Source of the DNA: Candidatus Desulfofervidaceae bacterium
GTDB taxonomy: Bacteria > Desulfobacterota > Desulfofervidia > Desulfofervidales > Desulfofervidaceae
Length of the DNA stretch: 64,000 nucleotides
Reading direction: 5' to 3'
Assembly: GCA_027038965.1 (NCBI GenBank)
Contig: JALWFG010000005.1
Coordinates: 124,001-188,000, forward strand
Made by a program: the position numbers and the translations under genes. How positions within the stretch are numbered: position 1 is the stretch's first letter; the number at the start of each line of letters is the position of its first letter. The notes beneath the pieces are model-generated. The model searched no databases and had not been told where the DNA came from. It saw only the letters and a program-made list of their open reading frames with translations. Positions 34,072 through 42,535 of the stretch are shown piece by piece.

Positions 34072-35427
34072 ATGTTAAAAAAGCTGCTGCTCCTTGGATG
34101 CCTTTTCTCTTTCGTCTCGTTGAATCCAATCAAAAAACTCTTTGGAGATATAAACAACGCCCCCCTTTTTTCATTTCAGTATTGGACAGAACATGAATTA
34201 GAGGCAATGGGACCTTTCTTTGCCTATTCTTATGCACCTAAGCACCGTTTCTTTGCCTTGAGACCTATATTTTCTTATGAAAAGCGGCCCAAAATGCTTA
34301 CCTGGGACGTTTTTTATCCCCTCATCAAGTATAAAAAGACACCCCAAGAAACAAGCTTTACCTTTTTCCCTTTCATCAATAGCACAAGAAGCTACAAAGA
34401 GTATTTTCCTATCTTCTGGGGGAAGACAAGGCAAGGCGAAAGTTATGGGGGTTTTTTCCCTTTTTATGGCGTTATGAAGCAACGTTATGATAGAAAGAAA
34501 ATTACCTTTGTGCTTTGGCCCCTCTATATAAAATCTTGTAAGGAAGATGTAAATTTTATCCATATCCTCTGGCCTTTTTTCACTTCAATAAAAGGAAGAA
34601 AAAGACACGGTTTTAAAGTTTGGCCAATATACGGATATGACATAAAAAATGGAGTTTTTGAGAAACGCTACTTTTTGTGGCCTTTTTTCATTTGGCAAAA
34701 AACTGCTTTAAATACAGATAGACCTCAAACCTATTTTACCTTTTTTCCATTTTATATATCACAATCTTCACCTGTAATGTCTTCCCACACCTTCATATGG
34801 CCTCTGTTCCGGGTTTACCGGTATAAAGATTATTGCCACTACGATTTCCCATGGCCCATTTTGGGGTATTCCAAGGGCAAAAACATAAAGGGAATTAAAT
34901 TTCTCCCCCTTTTTTCTTATCAAGAAGACCCTGACCAAAAAAGTGTGTTTCTTTTTTATCCAATCTACAAATACCAAATAGAAAGAACAAAAAATTACAC
35001 TATTTATACAAATTACATTTTGTTCATAGATCGATTTGAAAAAAGATATGATAAATCCGGGAAGCTTTGCTTTAAACTAGCTCAAATGTGGCCCTTTTAT
35101 TTTTATAAGTTTAAAAATGGACGGGTTAAAAGCCACTTCCCTGCTATTTTGCCCATTGAGGACCCTGGGTTTGAAAGGACCCTCGCTCCCCTATTGAGGA
35201 TTTATTCCCACGAGCATGACAATCAAGGGAATTATTATACCAAATTTGGCTGGGGTTTATATTCTCATCGCAAAAATGGGCAAAAAGAAAGTTGGCATCT
35301 TTTTCCCTTTTTTTCCGTTGAAAGAGAAAGGGGATATAAAAGCCTCTCCTTTTTAGCTGGTCTTTTTCAAATCAAAACTACCCAAAAGGGCAGGCAATAC
35401 AAACTGTTTTATTTTATAAGATTCTAA
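34072..35427 (+). CDS. Exported aromatic-repeat protein of unknown function
   Basis: A 451-residue protein with an N-terminal signal-like segment (MLKKLLLLGCLFSFVSL). The rest is built from at least fifteen repeats of 20-35 residues, each with a short motif such as FFPF, LWPFF, VWPIYGY, FYPIY or HLFPFF, and alternating hydrophobic/polar stretches rich in Tyr, Phe and Trp. The pattern suggests repeated beta-hairpins, possibly an outer-membrane beta-barrel or a beta-solenoid, but I recognise no family with certainty. A strong promoter sits immediately before the ATG. Monocistronic; not evidently linked to the pilin operon that follows. Confidence 0.7.
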   Translation: MLKKLLLLGCLFSFVSLNPIKKLFGDINNAPLFSFQYWTEHELEAMGPFFAYSYAPKHRFFALRPIFSYEKRPKMLTWDVFYPLIKYKKTPQETSFTFFPFINSTRSYKEYFPIFWGKTRQGESYGGFFPFYGVMKQRYDRKKITFVLWPLYIKSCKEDVNFIHILWPFFTSIKGRKRHGFKVWPIYGYDIKNGVFEKRYFLWPFFIWQKTALNTDRPQTYFTFFPFYISQSSPVMSSHTFIWPLFRVYRYKDYCHYDFPWPILGYSKGKNIKGIKFLPLFSYQEDPDQKSVFLFYPIYKYQIERTKNYTIYTNYILFIDRFEKRYDKSGKLCFKLAQMWPFYFYKFKNGRVKSHFPAILPIEDPGFERTLAPLLRIYSHEHDNQGNYYTKFGWGLYSHRKNGQKESWHLFPFFSVERERGYKSLSFLAGLFQIKTTQKGRQYKLFYFIRF

Positions 35428-35529
35428 TAGCTATTTATTGTGATACTTATTCTGCAACTACTTTCACGATTTTTTCACAATTAAAAAGTAAAAATAAATT
35501 TGGGATTTATATAACAGTAGGAGTAAAGA

Positions 35530-36009
35530 TTGGAAAAGAGACCCTTTGTTAGAAACGAGATAAATAATTCCTTTGGATTTACCTTATTGGAAGTGTTGGT
35601 AACTGTGGCTATCGTTGCCGTTTTACTAGGGCTTGGATATGTAAATTTTCGACATTTTAAAGCAAATTACGATTTAACGGACGCTATTAACCAGTTATAT
35701 GCAGATTTAGAATGGATGAGGCAAAAGTCAATGGGAAGTATCCATCCCTATGGGATTACTTTTAGTTCTACTGGTTATACCATTTTTAAAGACCTGAACG
35801 ATAACCAGACTTACGAATCTGGAACCGACACACTCATAAAAGCAGAGGTTTTTAATTCAATTTCCTTAAGCATCGCCTCTGGGTGCCCCAATCCCCTTAT
35901 TTTTTCTCGCAGAGGAACTCCAAATGGGAGTTGTACGGTTAGTCTAACTAACATTTATGGAAGGACAAAACAAATTTCTATCAGTCAATTTAAGGTCAGA
36001 ATACAATGA
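35530..36009 (+). CDS. fimT: Type IV minor pilin, FimT/GspH-like
   Basis: Prepilin-like protein of 159 residues. Class III signal: GFTLLEVLVTVAIVAVLLGLG with Gly cleavage site at residue 16 and Glu at +5, then a single hydrophobic helix. The rest matches the FimT/GspH pattern with a small disulfide loop (SGCPNP..GSC). The start is TTG 35530, supported by AGGAG six bases upstream. First of four overlapping prepilin genes forming the minor pilin complex that primes type IV pilus assembly. Confidence 0.8.
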   Translation: MEKRPFVRNEINNSFGFTLLEVLVTVAIVAVLLGLGYVNFRHFKANYDLTDAINQLYADLEWMRQKSMGSIHPYGITFSSTGYTIFKDLNDNQTYESGTDTLIKAEVFNSISLSIASGCPNPLIFSRRGTPNGSCTVSLTNIYGRTKQISISQFKVRIQ

Positions 36010-36365
36010 GAAAGGGATTTACGCTTATAGAGGTCTTAATATCTATTGTGATTTTGGGTATCATTTTAGTTGCCCTTACCCAAGGAGTTATTATAGGCAT
36101 TCGTCATCAAGCCTATTTGGAACACAAAAAAACTGCCTCTGAGCTAGCTCAAAGCAAGCTTAATGAGCTTCAGGTCCTACCCACATCTCAACTTGGGGAT
36201 GGAAGCCATTCAGAAACTCAGCTTATCTCACCGATTACCTATACGGTTTCTTGGGAAATATCTTCTACGTCCTCACCTTCTGGGAAAGACATTCAAGTAA
36301 CCGTGCAATGGCAAGAAAATGGACGAGTTCATTCGGTAACATTAAGCACTTGGAAGAGGGACTGA
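36006..36365 (+). CDS. pilV: Type IV minor pilin, PilV/GspI-like
   Basis: A 119-residue prepilin with signal KGFTLIEVLISIVILGIILVA beginning at residue 3 (Gly before cleavage, Glu5 present). AYLEHKKTASELAQSKLNEL is the usual PilV/GspI helix continuation. Overlaps fimT by 4 nt (ATGA). Part of the minor pilin set with its neighbours. Confidence 0.82.
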   Translation: MRKGFTLIEVLISIVILGIILVALTQGVIIGIRHQAYLEHKKTASELAQSKLNELQVLPTSQLGDGSHSETQLISPITYTVSWEISSTSSPSGKDIQVTVQWQENGRVHSVTLSTWKRD

Positions 36366-36367
36366 AC

Positions 36368-37429
36368 ATGAAAGACATTCACTTCGTTTCTAACAAGCGA
36401 GGGTTAACCTTACTGGAATTGCTGGTGGTAATAGCTATATTTGTCATAGCAATAACTGCGACTCTCACTTTTTTATCCACCTATACCAAGAGAACTTCCC
36501 AGGAAATGTCTAAAACAAAAACGACCCAGACAGGAATAATTTCAGAATTGGTATTGGCAAGGGATATTGCAATGGCAGGTATGGGGGTACCTATAGAAGA
36601 AGGGAACCAATTTGTGCCCATTAGCTCTCTTAACAACCAAGGGCCAAACAATTCAGACGAATTAATTATCAAAGGTTCAGTAATATCTTCAGGGGCAAAT
36701 GACTATTTCAAGTGGGGTTATAATACAAGTTACATTAATTCGGGAGATGTGAATATCAATGTAAGTGCCCTGCCTGAAACAGGCAATTCATCAAACTATC
36801 CTTCTGATTTTTTTACCCTTAGAAGAAGCAACTATCAGCATCCTTTTGAAACAGGGGATAGAATTGTTTTTTTAAATGCCGAAACTAAGGAATTAGTAAG
36901 CGGTAAAATATATAAAATAAATGGCGTAACTCCAAGCAGCATTTCTCTTGATACAGCCACGGATTTTTCGGCTATGGACAAAAGTGTTCTCATTTTCAGT
37001 CTGGGTGGTATTTCGGTCTCAAATTTCTCTCAGTATCTTGCCCAGTTTACTGGGTATAAATTAAGCAGCTCTACTCAATCCTATTGTGCAGGTGGTGCGC
37101 ATTCATTGGTGAGGATGTATGGATCATCATCTATGCCGGTATTGGATTGTGTTCTTGACTTTCAGGTCCAGTTTGGGCTGGTGGATTCAAATAGTGGTGC
37201 TATAACTTGGGTAAACGACCTTTCGGCCTATACCCCTTCCGAGCTCAAGGAAAAGCTAAGGTTGGTAAAGGTTTTTATTGTCAAACAGTATGGGAAGAAA
37301 GACGATCATTATACTTATCCAAACACCTCTATCAGCACTGCAGATAATACTATTACCTTAACCTCCGAACAGAGGCATTATCGCTGGCGCACGATTAGTT
37401 TAGAAATTCCATTGAGGGAAATAAAGTGA
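36368..37429 (+). CDS. pilW: Type IV minor pilin, PilW-like
   Basis: A 353-residue prepilin: RGLTLLELLVVIAIFVIAITATL gives the cleavage Gly at residue 11 and Glu5. The long C-terminal domain and the AGMGVPIEEGNQF segment after the helix (rDiamaGmG) fit the PilW family. ATG 36368 is chosen, 39 codons inside a longer open frame that overlaps pilV; AGAGGGACTGAAC gives a ribosome-binding site. Overlaps pilX by 4 nt. Confidence 0.85.
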   Translation: MKDIHFVSNKRGLTLLELLVVIAIFVIAITATLTFLSTYTKRTSQEMSKTKTTQTGIISELVLARDIAMAGMGVPIEEGNQFVPISSLNNQGPNNSDELIIKGSVISSGANDYFKWGYNTSYINSGDVNINVSALPETGNSSNYPSDFFTLRRSNYQHPFETGDRIVFLNAETKELVSGKIYKINGVTPSSISLDTATDFSAMDKSVLIFSLGGISVSNFSQYLAQFTGYKLSSSTQSYCAGGAHSLVRMYGSSSMPVLDCVLDFQVQFGLVDSNSGAITWVNDLSAYTPSELKEKLRLVKVFIVKQYGKKDDHYTYPNTSISTADNTITLTSEQRHYRWRTISLEIPLREIK

Positions 37430-37854
37430 GAAACCATAAAGGAATAGCCCTTTTGACAGTATTGATTGTTATGATTATTGGACTTGCCTTAGTAGGAGTA
37501 GTCACCTTTTTATGCACTAGAGGATATCAGACCTATAGCGCCTCTAAAAATTACCAAATTGCCCTCCAGCAAGCCCAAGGAGGAATAGAAGAGGCCATTT
37601 TGGATATAGAGACTCAAACCTATTCTGAGCTTAGGCAATTTTCCAACCCTAACACCCAGTCCGGTGCCATCTATGAGATTTCTCAAGTCTTTTGGAAACC
37701 CTTGACAGGATTTGGAGGAGCCCCTGTCTTTCCTCCTTCATCTTCGGCCTATAGTGGAGTGTATGGGGTGGGAGTATTTTACCTCATCCATTCATTTGCT
37801 ACTCAAGGCGAAAGTCAAGCAGACTTATATGCCTTATACGTCAAAGGATATTAA
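37426..37854 (+). CDS. pilX: Type IV minor pilin, PilX-like
   Basis: A 142-residue prepilin-like protein: KGIALLTVLIVMIIGLALVG, cleavage after Gly expected, with Thr in place of Glu at position 5, as in many PilX/GspK tip pilins, which do not need Glu5. Followed by QIALQQAQGGIEEAILDIE, typical of PilX. GTG start overlapping the pilW stop (GTGA). A PilY1-type adhesin does not follow; the next gene is nadA on the other strand. Confidence 0.75.
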   Translation: MRNHKGIALLTVLIVMIIGLALVGVVTFLCTRGYQTYSASKNYQIALQQAQGGIEEAILDIETQTYSELRQFSNPNTQSGAIYEISQVFWKPLTGFGGAPVFPPSSSAYSGVYGVGVFYLIHSFATQGESQADLYALYVKGY

Positions 37855-37863
37855 ACAGATTCA

Positions 37864-37889
37864 CCCACCACCACCACCAACAACAACAA
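37864..37889 (+). repeat. CAC/CAA triplet run
   Basis: Simple repeat of CCACCA and CAACAA triplets after the pilX stop. It has no open frame of its own; probably replication slippage in an intergenic spacer. Confidence 0.7.
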
Positions 37890-38798
37890 CTAACTTAACT
37901 CCATCATCTTCTTTAAAGCACGCTGAGCTTGATTTATGGCCTCCTTGGACAGCACCACCTCATATTTTTCTTCTTTTAGTGATAAATACACCTTTTCTAA
38001 GGTTACAGCCTTCATAGCCGTGCAGATAGCCTCAGGATTTGCTGGAATAAATTCTTTGTCAGGCACTTCTTTTTTGAGCCGATGAATAAGCCCAATCTCC
38101 GTTCCTACAATAAGCTGTCTAACCTTGGCTTCCTTAGCAAACCGGCACATTTGGGAGGTACTACCTACAAAGTCGGCCACCTCAATAACCTCATGGGGGC
38201 ACTCAGGATGAACCATAAGCAAGGCTTCTGGGTATTTTTGTTTCAGTTTTAACAAATCGTCTCTCTCAAACAAAACATGAACGGGACAATATCCCCCTGC
38301 AGGTACAGGAATAATGTCTTTGCCTGTTTTAAAGGCCACAAAGTCGGCTAAGTGTTTGTCAGGGCCAAAAAGGAGCCTCTGAGCAGGAATGGCCTCTGCT
38401 ATCTTTACGGCATTGGCTGAAGTGCAACATACATCACACAGGGCCTTGGCCTCTCCCAAGGTATTTACATAAAGGATTGAAGGAACGCCTGGGTATTTTT
38501 CCTTAAATAGCTCAAAGTAATCCGGAGGCAACATTTGAGCCATAGGACAAAGGGCGCCCTGACTGGGCATAAGAACTTTCTTATCGGGGTTTAAGATAAC
38601 TGCTGACTGGGCCATAAAATCCACACCACAAAAGACAATAATCCTGGCTTGGGTATGCCTGGCCTTACGACATAATTCAATGCTGTCTCCTATAAAATCG
38701 GCAATATCTTGGATTTCAGGACGTTGGTAATTATGAGCTAAAACTATGGCCTCTTTTTCCTGTTTAAGTTTGAGAATCTCTCTCTGAAGTCCATTCAT
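37890..38798 (-). CDS. nadA: Quinolinate synthase NadA
   Basis: [4Fe-4S] enzyme (302 residues) condensing iminoaspartate with dihydroxyacetone phosphate to quinolinate in NAD biosynthesis. Conserved Cys are seen in SQGALCPMAQML, CDVCCTSANAV and HPECPHEV; further family motifs are VLAHNYQRPEIQD and GDSIEL. I use ATG 38798; a TTG three codons earlier also has a ribosome-binding site. It lies 18 nt after nadX, giving a complete aspartate to quinolinate module (nadX-nadA). Confidence 0.94.
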   Translation of the reverse strand: MNGLQREILKLKQEKEAIVLAHNYQRPEIQDIADFIGDSIELCRKARHTQARIIVFCGVDFMAQSAVILNPDKKVLMPSQGALCPMAQMLPPDYFELFKEKYPGVPSILYVNTLGEAKALCDVCCTSANAVKIAEAIPAQRLLFGPDKHLADFVAFKTGKDIIPVPAGGYCPVHVLFERDDLLKLKQKYPEALLMVHPECPHEVIEVADFVGSTSQMCRFAKEAKVRQLIVGTEIGLIHRLKKEVPDKEFIPANPEAICTAMKAVTLEKVYLSLKEEKYEVVLSKEAINQAQRALKKMMELS

Positions 38799-38816
38799 TT
38801 TCCTCAAATTGCCTCC

Positions 38817-39638
38817 TTATGTGCCAATTCTTAAAACACTCGCAATTCTTTCCAATGTCCTTATGGCCGCTAAAGCTGCCAGATAACTTGTTTTGGGATT
38901 ATCTGGACAAGGGAAATTTTTGGTAACACAACATAACTCTCCAAAGTTTCCTTTAGCCTTAATTTCATGTTGATTTGTATCAATACCGGGATCGGCAATT
39001 ACTCTTACCTTTGTTTTTCTCTTACCAACACCAGCAATACTCAAAACAGCCGCCACATTGACATTGGCAGGAAACAGCCGCACGGCCTCTTCGGCTGGGC
39101 CTTCATAAACAAGGACTGGTTCTGTAATGTTTTCTATATCTATGTTTTTCTCCTTTAGGAAAGGTGCACCCTTCAGCCCGTTTGGAGGTTTTCTAGTAGT
39201 AATGGTTACCTCTTCCAACCCCCCTAAGGCCGCTGCTTTAATGGCATCTATTCCCGCTACGGCACCCGAAGGAATGTAAATCCGTCTTCGACATTTTACA
39301 GCCGTTTCTTCAAGTCTTTCTAAAAGGCCATTTTGCAAAAGGGCACCTACACTCATAATCATTAAATCCTTTTGGGCCTTTAAAATGGCTTCTCCGTAGA
39401 GGGTTACGGCCTCTTGCGAGGCGGCTTCAATAATAATGTCAAGGGATTGATGCAAAAGGGTATTAAAATCAGGAGCAATAAAGGGCCTGGGATGAAGCAT
39501 CTGACTTAATTCTTCAGACTTCTCGTGGTCAATATCATAAACGGCATCCAGTCTTACCCTTTTGACAACATCTTCCCCTATAGCTCTAGCCAAGACGGTC
39601 CCAATAGACCCACAACCAATTAGTCCCACTCTAAGCAT
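38817..39638 (-). CDS. nadX: L-aspartate dehydrogenase NadX
   Basis: NAD(P)-dependent aspartate dehydrogenase, 273 residues, oxidising aspartate to iminoaspartate. N-terminal Rossmann motif LIGCGSIGTVLA, then IIEAASQEAV, YIPSGAVAGIDAIKAA, and IADPGIDTNQHEIKAKG with the catalytic His. It replaces the oxygen-dependent aspartate oxidase NadB, suiting an anaerobe. Coupled with nadA downstream. Confidence 0.93.
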   Translation of the reverse strand: MLRVGLIGCGSIGTVLARAIGEDVVKRVRLDAVYDIDHEKSEELSQMLHPRPFIAPDFNTLLHQSLDIIIEAASQEAVTLYGEAILKAQKDLMIMSVGALLQNGLLERLEETAVKCRRRIYIPSGAVAGIDAIKAAALGGLEEVTITTRKPPNGLKGAPFLKEKNIDIENITEPVLVYEGPAEEAVRLFPANVNVAAVLSIAGVGKRKTKVRVIADPGIDTNQHEIKAKGNFGELCCVTKNFPCPDNPKTSYLAALAAIRTLERIASVLRIGT

Positions 39639-39713
39639 TAATAAATTACCTTTACCCTTTAGAATTAAATCTTACGTAAAAATATGTAAGTGGCATTTTA
39701 GACCTTCTTATTA

Positions 39714-39719
39714 TATAAT
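39714..39719 (+). promoter_or_regulatory. -10 box close to the start of the unknown gene 39727
   Basis: Consensus TATAAT at 39714-39719, 7 nt before ATG 39727. The -35 region is weak (TGGCAT). Same close spacing as seen for xerC, queD, purF and 34072, so probably leaderless. Confidence 0.4.
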
Positions 39720-39726
39720 GCAAGTC

Positions 39727-40896
39727 ATGCGTCTGGTAATTTGGCCCTCTTATCCCAATTTAGATCTAGATTATCTGGATTGGCTATTTCAGGAAAACGC
39801 AAAAGAATTAATATTTGCCCGTCAGCTAGCTACCTCCGTAAGCCAAATTACTAGACGACCTGTATTGTGTCTTCATAATGCCAGCATGGGCGCCCCTTCA
39901 GGTTGGGGAATACCTGATTTTAAAACCCAATTAGGGGATCTTTATCCTGCTTTTAAGGAAGGAATAAAAACGGCTTATTCGACTAATTTAAACATTTTTA
40001 ACAATACCCAACCGCTCATTTTTTTGTGGCAAAAACGTCTTTTATTCCCCAAGTTTAAAATGGTCTTATGGCAATTAAAAAAAATGAAAAGTCCTTCTTT
40101 TACAGAAATCAAACGAGAAGTTATCAATCTCTTTCCTTCGGTTTTGCCAACTGAGATTTTAAATGAAGATGAAGTATACCCACAATGGTCTGAAACCAAA
40201 ACGTTAAAATACGCCATTTTTCTCAAAGAAAGGTATTTCCAGGAGGCATATCGTTTAAAAGAACTGCTGCCTTTAATAATTTCTTTACTTAAAAACGGGC
40301 AAACATTCTTAAGAAAAGGCGTTCCTTCATTTGTATTGCCATACATAGACAAATTTATCCAATCCACCTATGCCGATAAAGATATCGATTATATCAAAGG
40401 CCTTTTTTCTTTTGTTTGTTCTCTTGTCCCTGAAACCATTATCCTCTTTTTTGACGAAACTGTCCACCCTAATGGTCCTACCTTGAAGCTAGCCATAAAG
40501 GCCTTAACACGCGAGTTTCCTGTAAAGGGTTTGGGTGTTTACGGAAGGGGTGAGAGGGTAAATAAAACTATGATTAATTCCCTTTTGTCTCAATATCAGA
40601 TATTTTTTTTATCGGCATATAGAGGAAATTCTCGTCCACATAGTTGGCATAAGATATATAATAAACCATTTGAGGGGTCATATCATCCTAGCTGGAGAGA
40701 TGGCTTAGAGGGAATCTTTACAGGCACACAAGTAGAATTTTTAAGCGGAAGCCTCAAAAGGGAATTTGTGATTACGGACAAAGGCAGGATCCCTTTTGGG
40801 ACACTTTGGCGGCTTAAATTAAAGGAGTATGCAAATGCCCAGTTCAAAAATGACTATTTCTGGTTTTTTTACGAGTCGTTGGCCAATTTAAATTAG
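39727..40896 (+). CDS. Protein of unknown function upstream of aroK
   Basis: A 389-residue soluble protein (MRLVIWPSYPNLDLDYLDW..). I do not recognise a family. Notable segments are RPVLCLHNASMGAPSG, FFDETVHPNGPTLKLAIKALTREFPVKGLGVYGRGERVN, FLSAYRGNSRPHSW and the C-terminal FLSGSLKREFVITDKGRIPFGTLWRLKLKEYAN. No signal peptide or membrane helix. I start at ATG 39727, since TATAAT is 7 nt upstream; an ATG three codons earlier overlaps the -10 box. Followed 10 nt later by aroK, so it may be cotranscribed with it. Confidence 0.75.
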   Translation: MRLVIWPSYPNLDLDYLDWLFQENAKELIFARQLATSVSQITRRPVLCLHNASMGAPSGWGIPDFKTQLGDLYPAFKEGIKTAYSTNLNIFNNTQPLIFLWQKRLLFPKFKMVLWQLKKMKSPSFTEIKREVINLFPSVLPTEILNEDEVYPQWSETKTLKYAIFLKERYFQEAYRLKELLPLIISLLKNGQTFLRKGVPSFVLPYIDKFIQSTYADKDIDYIKGLFSFVCSLVPETIILFFDETVHPNGPTLKLAIKALTREFPVKGLGVYGRGERVNKTMINSLLSQYQIFFLSAYRGNSRPHSWHKIYNKPFEGSYHPSWRDGLEGIFTGTQVEFLSGSLKREFVITDKGRIPFGTLWRLKLKEYANAQFKNDYFWFFYESLANLN

Positions 40897-40906
40897 GAGA
40901 AAGAAA

Positions 40907-41446
40907 ATGAAAAAAAATATTGTTCTCATTGGATATAGGGCTACAGGAAAAACCACCATTGGAAAACTCTTGGCCCAAAGGCTGAATTGGAATTTTATAG
41001 ACACAGATATTCTGATTGAACAAAGGGCAAGACAGTCCATTTCTCAAATTGTAGCTGAAAGGGGATGGGAATACTTCCGAGAGCTAGAAAGCAAAATTAT
41101 TCAGGGGACAAGTCATCTTTCAAACCATATTATTGCCGTTGGGGGAGGGGCTATTTTAAAAAAGGAAAATGTGGAAACCCTTAAAAAAACTGGATTCCTT
41201 ATCTGGCTTAAGGCAAGCCCTAATGTAATTGCTAAAAGACTTTTAAAAGACGGAAAAACCCTTTCCATGCGCCCTTCTCTTACAGGAAAAATGCCCCAAG
41301 ACGAAATAGAAGAGGTTTTAATGGCACGTTTGCCCGCTTATAAAGAGGCGGCTGACTTAGAAATCAACACCGAATATTCTGCTCCCGAACAAATTGTAAT
41401 TAAAATTATCAATCTTTTAACAAAACAACTAAAAATTATAGATTAA
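40907..41446 (+). CDS. aroK: Shikimate kinase
   Basis: Phosphorylates shikimate in aromatic amino acid synthesis; 179 residues. Walker A GYRATGKTTIGK at residue 8, FIDTD and RARQSISQIV with the shikimate Asp/Arg, GWEYFRELE, and GGGAILKKEN. AGGAGAAAG precedes the ATG. Also could be read as AroL; the sequence does not separate them. Confidence 0.94.
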   Translation: MKKNIVLIGYRATGKTTIGKLLAQRLNWNFIDTDILIEQRARQSISQIVAERGWEYFRELESKIIQGTSHLSNHIIAVGGGAILKKENVETLKKTGFLIWLKASPNVIAKRLLKDGKTLSMRPSLTGKMPQDEIEEVLMARLPAYKEAADLEINTEYSAPEQIVIKIINLLTKQLKIID

Positions 41447-41472
41447 AAGTAAGAAAATTGATGACTTTCTTT

Positions 41473-41493
41473 GCAAAATGGGCTAAAATGTCC
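41473..41493 (+). repeat. IS terminal-end sequence, copy 3
   Basis: GCAAAATGGGCTAAAATGTCC; resembles 3388-3415 in 17 or more places. It ends 7 nt before the potassium channel start. No transposase remains nearby, so this is either a scar or a chance match. Confidence 0.4.
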
Positions 41494-41500
41494 TTTTGAA

Positions 41501-42535
41501 ATGTATGCCTTATCAAGTATTAGCTCCAAGCGTATCTTCTCTTTAATCTTTATCTCTTTTTTAGTCGTTTTTATTGGTACCTTAGGGTATATGATAATTG
41601 AAGGATGGCCATTCTTAGATAGCCTTTATATGACCATTATTACGCTTAGTACCGTAGGCTTTGGGGAAGTCTATCCCCTTTCTTCTAAAGGACAAGCCTT
41701 TACGATTATTCTTATTTTTATGGGTATTGGAGTAGTGGCCTATACCATTGGTAGCGTAGCCCAGTTTATGGTAGAAGGTCATTTAAAAAGATTGTGGGAG
41801 AAAAGGGCGATGCAAAAAAAGATTGATAAGCTTAAGGGGCATTATATCGTCTGTGGTTATGGTCGGGTGGGAAAGGGCGTATGTGAAGAATTAAAGAGAG
41901 AAAAACGCTCTGTAGTTGTAATTGAAAGAAATGCCGAACTTGTTTCTGATTTAGAGGCTCAAGGAATTCTTCACATTCAAGGAGAAGCCACGGAAGATGA
42001 AATTCTCCTTAAGGCTGGAGTCCAAAGGGCAGCAGGATTGATTGCTACTACAGGCTCAGATGCCGACAACGTCTATATTGTCCTTACTGCAAGGGAGCTT
42101 AATCCAAAACTGCTTATTGTAGCCCGGGCAGACAGGGAAGAGGCCATCAGTAAGTTAAGGCGAGCCGGGGCGAATAAAATTATTCCCCTTTACACCATTG
42201 CGTCTCGAAAAATTGCCTTCACTGTTACTCACCCCTTGGTAACAGATTTTATCGAATTGGCCGTTTACCGTGGATTTGATCTCCAACTTGAAGAAGTACC
42301 TATTGGGCCAAAAGCCCAAATAAAAGACGTCACTTTGAAAGATTCAGGACTCAGAGAACGTTTTGATGTCATCGTCGTCGCCATAAAAAAGGCGTCAGGA
42401 GAGATGCTTTTTAATCCTCCTTCTCAGGCGGTAATCTCCCCAGGAGATATCTTGATTGTCTTAGGTAGGCCCCAAAAGATGACCGAGTTGGAAAGGGTCA
42501 TGGATTCTCACTCGGTCTGCTTGCTGTGCGAATGA
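41501..42535 (+). CDS. Potassium channel with RCK (TrkA-N/TrkA-C) domains
   Basis: A 344-residue two-TM channel: TM1 (residues 8-30), pore helix and selectivity filter STVGFGEVYP, TM2, then an RCK domain with Rossmann motif YIVCGYGRVGKGVCEEL and a C-terminal TrkA-C domain (DVTLKDSGLRERFDVIVVAI). MthK/Kch-like; gated by ions or nucleotides through RCK. I use ATG 41501; the upstream open frame reads through the IS-end-like sequence. It converges with and overlaps rluB by 38 nt. Confidence 0.88.
   Translation: MYALSSISSKRIFSLIFISFLVVFIGTLGYMIIEGWPFLDSLYMTIITLSTVGFGEVYPLSSKGQAFTIILIFMGIGVVAYTIGSVAQFMVEGHLKRLWEKRAMQKKIDKLKGHYIVCGYGRVGKGVCEELKREKRSVVVIERNAELVSDLEAQGILHIQGEATEDEILLKAGVQRAAGLIATTGSDADNVYIVLTARELNPKLLIVARADREEAISKLRRAGANKIIPLYTIASRKIAFTVTHPLVTDFIELAVYRGFDLQLEEVPIGPKAQIKDVTLKDSGLRERFDVIVVAIKKASGEMLFNPPSQAVISPGDILIVLGRPQKMTELERVMDSHSVCLLCE

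Noticed and set aside
34198-34563. Minus-strand frame of 121 residues inside the aromatic-repeat gene
   Set aside because: Antisense shadow produced by the repetitive codon pattern; no start signals.
37864-37889. CACCACCACC run resembling a His-tag or coding extension of pilX
   Set aside because: It lies after the pilX stop codon on the plus strand and forms only a simple triplet repeat.
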